From Firmicutes bacterium UBA3738 (GTDB lineage: Bacteria > Bacillota > Clostridia > Peptostreptococcales > Anaerovoracaceae), in the NCBI GenBank assembly GCA_002372505.1, contig DFGY01000002.1, positions 1-17,653 on the forward strand: DNA of 17,653 nucleotides, read 5' to 3'. Shown here one piece after another: positions 12,673 through 17,653 of this stretch. How positions within the stretch are numbered: the first letter of the stretch is position 1; every line of letters starts with the position of its first letter. Both the position numbers and the translations under genes were made by a program. The notes below the pieces were generated by a model. The model was not told the origin of the DNA, made no database searches, and was given only the letters and a program-made list of their open reading frames with translations.

Positions 12673-12678
12673 ATTATA
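12673..12678 (-). promoter_or_regulatory. Extended -10 promoter of the class-III aminotransferase
   Basis: On the minus strand TGTTATAAT gives a perfect TATAAT with the extended TGn element. No good -35 is seen, because the upstream space is occupied by the terminator of the exported-protein gene. Confidence 0.5.
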
Positions 12679-12682
12679 ACAT

Positions 12683-12712
12683 AAAAACAAGTGAAAACTC
12701 ACTTGTTTTTTT
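12683..12712 (-). terminator. Intrinsic terminator after the exported-protein gene
   Basis: AAAAACAAGTGA (12683-12694) and TCACTTGTTTTT (12699-12710) form a 12-bp perfect stem with a 4-nt loop. Its own A/T ends supply the U-run in either direction. It lies 38 bp past the stop codon of the minus-strand gene ending at 12751. Confidence 0.8.
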
Positions 12713-12750
12713 ATCTAACGCACATTCCGCAATTGGCACCAATCCATACC

Positions 12751-13869
12751 CTATCTCAGTTTGTCCCAATAGGATACCTTCGCCTTTTTCTTGAGTTCTT
12801 TGCTATTTTTTGCGTATACCCAGTGTAATCCTCCGCACTTCACAAGGATGCTTTTCCCTTTAATACTTATAGCCTCCGGATCGACATCGTAATATTTTAT
12901 CATCTTTCTCACAAGATCATTTCTGCTCCGATAACGCTTGCTGTCTGTCGGTTTGGCGTTTTTACTGAATTTCAGTACTTGCGTATAACTTCTCATCAAA
13001 CCATACTTCCGTACGAAACGAACGACCCCGGATCCGGGTTTTGCTTTTGTGGAAAGCTTGTTCACCTTATACTCTATCGCACTAACGTTAAATTTGAATT
13101 TCTGCCCACTTTCAGTTTCAACAAGTTCAATTTCAAGAGGAGGATAACTCGCATTATCCTTCAATGACCATTTCTTCGACTTCGTAATATCCCTCTTAAC
13201 AAACTTAACAAAATCGCCTTTTTTCGTATAGTGAAATGAGGTGATTTTGTTAACATTCCATCCTGGCATGGGAATACATTCAACCTTAGCTTTTTTTGTT
13301 CGGGAATTCGTGTATATAGGTGCATATGTCGAATACAAACGTGATTTTCTAACCGGCTTGCCATCGATGGACAGAGATTTTATCGCCTTTCCTCCCACGA
13401 CGGTAATCTGCTTTGACAGCGTAATACTGTGTCCCTCTGTATCGGTAATCCTGCAATATATTCTCGTACTACCTTTTGCTACTTTAAAAAAATGTCTTTC
13501 CTCTGCCATCGAAAGGCTTATTAGGGCACATTCCCCCACATAGTACTGCGTGTTTTGATATACGGCCACATTTGGGTTATCGCTGTACCAATCATAGTGT
13601 ATTTTCGCCGGCGTGAACTTTGGAGCGGCATTTCTGTCATTCTCCCACTCAGGTTTAGTCACATGTATGCCAATAGGACTTTCGAAATCAAAAACTCTCT
13701 CAGGACCTTTCAGATACAATCCCTTCGTCAGTTCCTCCCATGAATCGCCTTTGTCGTATTCTCCATACGCAGTCTGTCCTGTCAACGCACACGTAATCAA
13801 CAGAACTGCACAAACCGAGATGAACACCGACAACAACTTGCTCTTCTTTGTTCTGACTCTTTCGCTCAT
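12751..13869 (-). CDS. Exported protein with Ig-like (BIG2-like) region, unknown function
   Basis: This 372-residue protein is not recognised as a named family. It starts with a clear signal peptide: basic MSERVRTKKSK, a hydrophobic core at about 11-29 and a probable cleavage after TAYG near 36. Residues about 85-155 resemble a bacterial Ig-like domain (WYSDNPNVAVY, then KGSTRIYCRITDTEGHSITL). The rest is strongly basic, with many Lys/Arg and aromatic residues (KSKKWSLKDN, KFSKNAKPTDSKRYRSR), suggesting binding to anionic cell wall polymers. There is no LPxTG or other anchor at the C terminus. The ATG at 13869 with GGGTGAGG upstream is preferred; a frame extension to 13908 would overlap trmL. 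It follows trmL by 16 bp, so the two are probably one transcript, ending at the hairpin at 12683-12712. Confidence 0.75.
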   Translation of the reverse strand: MSERVRTKKSKLLSVFISVCAVLLITCALTGQTAYGEYDKGDSWEELTKGLYLKGPERVFDFESPIGIHVTKPEWENDRNAAPKFTPAKIHYDWYSDNPNVAVYQNTQYYVGECALISLSMAEERHFFKVAKGSTRIYCRITDTEGHSITLSKQITVVGGKAIKSLSIDGKPVRKSRLYSTYAPIYTNSRTKKAKVECIPMPGWNVNKITSFHYTKKGDFVKFVKRDITKSKKWSLKDNASYPPLEIELVETESGQKFKFNVSAIEYKVNKLSTKAKPGSGVVRFVRKYGLMRSYTQVLKFSKNAKPTDSKRYRSRNDLVRKMIKYYDVDPEAISIKGKSILVKCGGLHWVYAKNSKELKKKAKVSYWDKLR

Positions 13870-13885
13870 TGCCCTCACCCTTTTC

Positions 13886-14356
13886 CTATTCCAGCCCCGG
13901 AAATCCATTTTGTCTCAGAGCTTCAAATAAAATAATGCTGACTGAATTGGACAGATTGAAAGACCTAAGCCGGGTCTGTTCGCTCATGGGGATCCTTATT
14001 GTCATATTATCGTGTTCCCGTATGAACTCTTTCGGCAAACCCGCTGTCTCTCTACCAAATAATATCATGTCTTCGTCCTCAAAAGCAACCTCCGCATACG
14101 TCTTACGCCCTTTTGTCGTCGCAAGATACATGCGTCTGCCCTGATATTCCTCCAGGAACTGCTCCAGACTTTCATGAACCTCCAGCTTAACGTAGGGCCA
14201 GTAATCAAGCCCCGCCCTCTTTAAGCTTCTGTCATCTATGGAGAATCCCAGGGGCTTTACGAGATGCAGCACACTTCCCGTTGCCGCGCAGGTTCTTGCA
14301 ACATTCCCCGTATTTGGCGGGATCTCCGGATTTACCATTACAATGTGTATCGCCAT
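13886..14356 (-). CDS. trmL: tRNA (cytidine/uridine-34 2'-O)-methyltransferase TrmL (SPOUT family)
   Basis: This is a 156-residue SPOUT methyltransferase that 2'-O-methylates the wobble nucleotide of leucine tRNAs using S-adenosylmethionine. All three family motifs are present: NPEIPPNTGNVART (9-22), LFGRETAGLP (99-108) and IPMSEQTRLRSFNLSNSVSI (122-141), the last two forming the trefoil-knot cofactor site. The length equals that of bacterial TrmL/CspR proteins. The ATG at 14356 is chosen because MAIHIVMVNPEIPPNTGN is the conserved N terminus. The ribosome site is weak (AACAGAA), and the open frame continues upstream with unconserved sequence that runs into a terminator. A -10-like TATAAC lies about 14-19 bp before the start (complement 14370-14375), so a very short leader is possible. 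Confidence 0.93.
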   Translation of the reverse strand: MAIHIVMVNPEIPPNTGNVARTCAATGSVLHLVKPLGFSIDDRSLKRAGLDYWPYVKLEVHESLEQFLEEYQGRRMYLATTKGRKTYAEVAFEDEDMILFGRETAGLPKEFIREHDNMTIRIPMSEQTRLRSFNLSNSVSIILFEALRQNGFPGLE

Positions 14357-14432
14357 TTTAATTCTGTTAGTTATAAATATTAATCGCCAACGACTGAATG
14401 TCTCGAGTGTATCACGGGTCATTTTGTAAGTC

Positions 14433-14467
14433 AAAAAAGAAAAGAAGCCCCGCATATGCAAGGCCTC
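14433..14467 (-). terminator. Intrinsic terminator after the class-I aminotransferase
   Basis: On the minus strand, GAGGCCTTG and CGGGGCTTC pair (with some G-U pairs) around a CATATG loop, followed by a T-rich run CTTTTCTTTTTT (complement 14433-14444). It lies 35 bp past the stop codon of the aminotransferase. Confidence 0.8.
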
Positions 14468-14501
14468 CTTCCGCAATGATGTATTTATTGCAAAGCAAAG
14501 C

Positions 14502-15692
14502 TTATTTGTTTTTGTATGCTTCGATACCAAGCCTCAAGAGTTCCATAGCTCTTCTGATGTCGTCCTGGCACAGAACGTATGCAATACGCATTTCGTCAAC
14601 GCCCTTGCCCGGTGTTGCGTAGAATCCTGCAGCCGGTGTGAACATCATGGACTCACCGTTGTCTTCGAATTCTTCAAGCATGAAGATGAGGAAGTCTTCT
14701 GCACTTTCAACCGGCAGCTTAATTGTCATGTAGAATGCGCCGCCCGGCTTCTGGCATACAACGCCCGGAATCTTCATGAGCTCTTCGTAAGCAACGTCTC
14801 TTCTTGCTTCGTATTCAGCTCTTACTCCGTCTATGTATGACATAGGCAGACGATAAAGCTCTGTTGCGCCGATCATTTCCAGAGTCGGAACGCAGAGTCT
14901 GCCCATGGCTATTTTCATAACTGCTTCGTGGAACTCTTCGTTTCTGTGAACCAGAATACCTACACGGCCGCCGCATGTGGAATATCTCTTTGAGATTGAG
15001 TCAACTATGAGTACTCTGTCGGCAATGTCGTCCAGCATTCCCAGTGATGTGGGCTTAGCTCCATCGAATACGAATTCTCTGTATACTTCGTCTGCGATGA
15101 TCCAAAGGTCGTGCTTCTTTGCGAATTCAGCAACTACTCTCATTTCGTCGAGAGTCATAACGCGACCTGTGGGGTTACCCGGTGTAATGCAGACGATAGC
15201 CTTTGTGTTAGGTGTTACAGCGCCTTCCAGCTGAGCCTCTGTTGCCCACTCGTAACCGTTTTCCGGTGTAGTCTGTACGGGAACAACATTACCGCCGCTG
15301 GCTGTAACGAATGTATGATAGTTTGTGTAATACGGTTCCGGAATGAGTACATCGTCACCGTCGTTAAGAATTACGTTGAAAGCCATGCTGAGAGCTTCCG
15401 ATCCGCCGTTTGTAACCAGAACGTTGTCTCTTGTCAGCTTAATGTCGTACTGTGCGAAATAATCGATAATGGCATCCTGAAGATGAACATCTCCCGGAGA
15501 CTCTGCATATCCGATTGTATCTGCATTGTACTTTTTGATTGCATCAAGGTAGCACGGTGGCGTCTGAATGTCCGGGTTACCAATGTTCAAGTGGTAAATT
15601 TTCTTTCCCTTTTCCTCAGCTGCAATGGCTATAGGATTGAACTTTCTGATGGGTGAACCCTGCATCTTTTTTACTCTTTCTGATAACTGCAT
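14502..15692 (-). CDS. Class-I/II PLP aminotransferase (AspB-like), glycine-riboswitch controlled
   Basis: This 396-residue fold-type I aminotransferase carries NIGNPDIQTP (36-45), NGGSEAL (95-101), PGNPTGR (171-177, Asn173), ADEVYREF (200-207, Asp201 at PLP N1), the PLP Lys235 in DSISKRYSTCGGRVG and a C-terminal FYATPGKGVDEMRIAYV, which should hold the substrate-carboxylate Arg. Length is normal for aspartate/alanine/aromatic aminotransferases. The amino acid it uses cannot be read off. AAGGAG (complement 15701-15706) lies 8 nt before the ATG at 15692; a 7-residue longer frame would contain this ribosome site. Its leader of nearly 280 nt holds a tandem glycine riboswitch and terminator, so expression should respond to glycine. 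This suggests a glycine-forming or glycine/glyoxylate-linked transamination (inference). Confidence 0.93.
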   Translation of the reverse strand: MQLSERVKKMQGSPIRKFNPIAIAAEEKGKKIYHLNIGNPDIQTPPCYLDAIKKYNADTIGYAESPGDVHLQDAIIDYFAQYDIKLTRDNVLVTNGGSEALSMAFNVILNDGDDVLIPEPYYTNYHTFVTASGGNVVPVQTTPENGYEWATEAQLEGAVTPNTKAIVCITPGNPTGRVMTLDEMRVVAEFAKKHDLWIIADEVYREFVFDGAKPTSLGMLDDIADRVLIVDSISKRYSTCGGRVGILVHRNEEFHEAVMKIAMGRLCVPTLEMIGATELYRLPMSYIDGVRAEYEARRDVAYEELMKIPGVVCQKPGGAFYMTIKLPVESAEDFLIFMLEEFEDNGESMMFTPAAGFYATPGKGVDEMRIAYVLCQDDIRRAMELLRLGIEAYKNK

Positions 15693-15737
15693 TTTGCATT
15701 CTCCTTCCCGCATTTAACATGCTTTGCAATATGACTT

Positions 15738-15786
15738 AAAAAACAGAGCTGTGCGACACACTAATCATAGGTGCCCAACGCTCTGT
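15738..15786 (-). terminator. Riboswitch expression-platform terminator
   Basis: On the minus strand, ACAGAGC (complement 15780-15786) pairs with GCTCTGT (complement 15743-15749) across a 30-nt loop and is followed by a run of T (complement 15738-15743). The 5' arm overlaps the 3' strand of P1 of aptamer 2, so aptamer folding and termination exclude each other. This predicts an ON switch. Confidence 0.75.
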
Positions 15787-15946
15787 ATCTAACCTGAAAG
15801 CTTTACTTCTTCGGTGTCCGCAAATCTGCGGAACTCTCCAGAAATGCATCCGCAACATGTCTTTTTACCTGAGATCTTCGCCGAGGCTAAAGGGCTTAGC
15901 CCGACTTATTCCTTCGGTACCGCACTTAGCGACTTCTCCATGTTGC
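15781..15946 (-). ncRNA. Tandem glycine riboswitch
   Basis: Two consecutive glycine aptamers are seen on the minus strand. Aptamer 1 (complement 15852-15946) is closed by an 8-bp P1, GCAACATG / CATGTTGC, and contains GGAGAAG, ACCGAAGGA and TCTCAGGTAAAAAGAC. After a 6-nt linker, aptamer 2 (complement 15781-15845) is closed by TTCTG / CAGAG and contains CTGGAGAG, a TCCGCA-TGCGGA hairpin, ACCGAAGAAGTAAA and CTTTCAGG. The GGAGA..., ACCGAAG... and (T)CTCAGG blocks are the conserved core of the gcvT/glycine class. It sits between a strong promoter and the aminotransferase start, directly before an overlapping terminator. Confidence 0.88.
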
Positions 15947-15976
15947 ATCACATGCCGTTATTTTATTCACGAAGGT

Positions 15977-16006
15977 ATTATAGTGAATATCTTTTTAGTT
16001 TGTCAA
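15977..16006 (-). promoter_or_regulatory. Promoter of the riboswitch-aminotransferase transcript
   Basis: On the minus strand, TTGACA (complement 16001-16006) is followed after 18 bp by TATAAT (complement 15977-15982). A dyad, TATTCAC (15964-15970) / GTGAATA (15983-15989), flanks the -10 and could be a protein site in addition to riboswitch control. Confidence 0.75.
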
Positions 16007-16121
16007 CCCCGTTTTCGTATTTATTATAAGTTTATTTTAACGCTCATCTTCAGTTTTTGTATTTATATTCATACAATAAATAAGTGCCGATTTAAGAATC
16101 CGGTAATAAATCATTCTTTTC

Positions 16122-16150
16122 TTGCAATGACAGGGTTATTCTAATATAAT
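16122..16150 (+). promoter_or_regulatory. Promoter of the homoserine dehydrogenase gene
   Basis: TTGCAA (16122-16127) is followed after 17 bp by TATAAT (16145-16150). The leader of about 50 nt shows no T-box or riboswitch. The interval 16007-16121 between this and the divergent promoter is A+T-rich and holds nothing I can identify. Confidence 0.6.
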
Positions 16151-16209
16151 TTCTGTTGTCGTGTAGCGGCATCTAAACGTTGAAATATTAGAGCTAAGGG
16201 AGAAAATAT

Positions 16210-17181
16210 ATGGATTCCATAAGAGTAGGAATGCTGGGTTTTGGTAACGTGGGCACAGGCACATACCAGACGCTGCTCATGAACCAGGATCGCATCGAGC
16301 AGACAGTAGGCACAAACGTTGATATCGTAAAGATTCTGGTAAATGACATAAACAAGAAGCGTACAATAGACGTGCCCCACGGCGTATACACATCCGATGT
16401 CAATGACATAATCAAAGACCCGGACATAGATATAATGGTAGAAGTTATGGGCGGAATCGAGCCGGCTACCAGTTATATGCTCAGCGCCATGGAATATGGC
16501 AAGCATGTTGTAACTGCCAACAAAGCTGCCGTGGCCGCTCACTTTGATGAACTCCATAAAGTAGCCACCGACAACCACGTTCAATTCCGTATGGAGGCAT
16601 CTGTTGGCGGCGGCATACCTGTTCTTAGTCCAATCACATCTGTTCTTCGCGCCAACAAGTTCGAAGAAATACTGGGAATCTTAAACGGCACCACAAACTA
16701 CATTCTCACACAGATGAGTGAAAACGGCATGTCCTACGAGGCTGCCCTTAAGCAGGCTCAGGAGCTGGGCTTCGCTGAAGCAGACCCTACAGCAGATGTT
16801 GAAGGAATCGATGTAGCCAATAAGCTTTCCATATTAATGGCTCTTGGATTCGATCATCACATACTGCCTACGGACATTCCCACAACGGGAATCACAAAGG
16901 TTACACCTGAGCAGCTGGCCGACGCAAAAGAACGCGGAAAAGTTATTAAGCTCATCGCCTCCGCAGTCAACTCAGGTAGTGAACTTAAGTATAGCGTCAA
17001 ACCTACAGAGCTGCCCCTGGACCACCCACTGGCAATGGTAAAAAATGAATTCAATGCAGTATTCCTCAAAGGAAACGCTGTTGACGAGCTGATGTTCTAC
17101 GGCAAGGGCGCAGGCCCAATGCCCACCGGCAGCGCCGTAGCCGGTGATATACTGCAGATTGTAGCTGAAGAATTAAGATAG
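16210..17181 (+). CDS. hom: Homoserine dehydrogenase lacking the ACT domain
   Basis: This 323-residue enzyme reduces aspartate semialdehyde to homoserine with NAD(P)H, the branch step to threonine and methionine. The Rossmann motif GFGNVG (10-15), TANKAAV (102-108), SVGGGIP (131-137), NGTTNYIL (159-166) and ADPTADVEGIDVANKLSIL (191-209, with the probable catalytic Asp201 and Lys205) are all present. The catalytic part ends at GAGPMPTGSAVAGDIL (307-322 region). Most Firmicute enzymes carry a further roughly 80-100-residue ACT domain for threonine feedback. Here the stop codon comes just after the core with no sign of frameshift, because the next gene starts at once with its own ribosome site. 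AGGGAG (16197-16202) lies before the ATG. The enzyme is probably insensitive to threonine or regulated by another protein. Confidence 0.93.
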   Translation: MDSIRVGMLGFGNVGTGTYQTLLMNQDRIEQTVGTNVDIVKILVNDINKKRTIDVPHGVYTSDVNDIIKDPDIDIMVEVMGGIEPATSYMLSAMEYGKHVVTANKAAVAAHFDELHKVATDNHVQFRMEASVGGGIPVLSPITSVLRANKFEEILGILNGTTNYILTQMSENGMSYEAALKQAQELGFAEADPTADVEGIDVANKLSILMALGFDHHILPTDIPTTGITKVTPEQLADAKERGKVIKLIASAVNSGSELKYSVKPTELPLDHPLAMVKNEFNAVFLKGNAVDELMFYGKGAGPMPTGSAVAGDILQIVAEELR

Positions 17182-17191
17182 GAGAAATAAA

Positions 17192-17653
17192 ATGAGTCTA
17201 TACACTGAATGGAAAGATCTGATGGACAATCAGACAGATGCAACTATAAAGGATTTCTGGAAGCGTTACTGCGACACGGAAGTAAAAATTTATTCCGATT
17301 TTCTTGAGCACCCGGATAAGAAAATCTCAGGCAGAGTCGGCGACCTTATAGAAAGCTATGATGTGGAGCCTGTCCTCTTCATGGGCTTCCTGGATGGAGT
17401 GGAAACTTCTCTAAACAACAAAATCGATATCGTAACCATTGATGAAGATTCGGAAATAGAGCTGGATATCGACATTGAGAAACTGTATTTCAATATGTTA
17501 AAGGCTGACGCTCCTCACCTTTATGAGCTGCCTCAGTGGGACGCCCTCCTTACGGAAGAGCGCAAGAAGGAAATCGTAAAGGAACACCGCAGAGCCGGCA
17601 CCGTAGTAAAAGGCGAAAAAATCGGCCGTAACGACCCCTGCCCCTGCGGCAGC
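17192..17653 (+). CDS. SEC-C motif protein, cut by the window end
   Basis: The frame starts at ATG 17192, with GGAG (17181-17184) overlapping the stop codon of hom, and stays open to the window end (154 residues seen). The body (MSLYTEWKDLMDNQTDATIKDFWKRY..., then VEPVLFMGFLDGVETSLNN) is acidic and mostly helical and is not a family I can name. The last residues, KIGRNDPCPCGS (143-154), are the start of a SEC-C zinc-binding motif (CxCx8C[HC]), the small domain found at the end of SecA and many proteins of unknown role. The protein probably ends within about ten codons beyond the window. Its tight coupling to homoserine dehydrogenase implies co-expression, but no functional link is known to me. 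Confidence 0.85.
   Translation, partial: MSLYTEWKDLMDNQTDATIKDFWKRYCDTEVKIYSDFLEHPDKKISGRVGDLIESYDVEPVLFMGFLDGVETSLNNKIDIVTIDEDSEIELDIDIEKLYFNMLKADAPHLYELPQWDALLTEERKKEIVKEHRRAGTVVKGEKIGRNDPCPCGS

Noticed and set aside
15814..16144. Plus-strand frames across the aminotransferase leader
   Set aside because: They run through the glycine riboswitch and its promoter on the other strand, which explain the sequence better.

Overview
The window looks like a chromosomal segment of a strictly anaerobic, amino-acid-fermenting member of the Clostridia (Firmicutes). This is inferred from strong AGGAGG-type ribosome binding sites, intermediate G+C with A+T-rich intergenic DNA, a flavodiiron protein, rubredoxins, FeoAB, acyl-CoA/CoA-transferase genes and a tandem glycine riboswitch. 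A Family XIII / Anaerovoracaceae-like organism would fit, but that is only an impression. There are 17 protein-coding genes. One is a 53-residue rubredoxin on the minus strand. Another is a SEC-C protein cut by the right edge. I see no rRNA, tRNA, CRISPR array, insertion sequence or phage gene.

Left block, plus strand (1-4251): a TetR-family regulator, then a two-gene unit. The first gene is an unusual three-part fusion of acyl-CoA dehydrogenase, ETF-alpha FAD domain and rubredoxin. The second is a flavodiiron protein (FprA). An 11-bp-stem hairpin terminates the unit. The domain order suggests a chain from acyl-CoA through FAD, FAD and a rubredoxin iron to a diiron O2 (or NO) reductase. This is the most interesting system in the window. 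A 13-bp inverted repeat in the acd leader is a candidate TetR operator.

Middle block, minus strand (4303-12624), read in transcription order: a class-III aminotransferase (gabT-like, with an Asp-to-Glu change at the PLP-N1 position); a hotdog acyl-CoA thioesterase placed directly behind a terminator; a Phd-like antitoxin / PIN toxin pair with clear operators; an acetyl/butyryl/4-hydroxybutyrate-type CoA transferase; a membrane-anchored beta-lactamase-fold protein lacking the omega-loop Glu; a FeoA-FeoB fusion; and a rubredoxin translationally coupled to an isochorismatase-family hydrolase. Aminotransferase, CoA transferase, thioesterase and acyl-CoA dehydrogenase together point to fermentation of an amino acid (GABA, 5-aminovalerate or similar) through short-chain acyl-CoA esters. 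Iron uptake, rubredoxin and the flavodiiron protein point to iron-dependent O2 defence.

Right block: on the minus strand, a class-I aminotransferase is controlled by a tandem glycine riboswitch with an overlapping terminator. It is followed by trmL and an exported Ig-like protein. Divergently, on the plus strand, are a homoserine dehydrogenase without an ACT domain and an overlapping-signal partner carrying a SEC-C zinc motif. The 517-bp gap between the divergent genes (15693-16209) is filled by the riboswitch leader and two outward-facing promoters. The other gaps are shorter than 300 bp.
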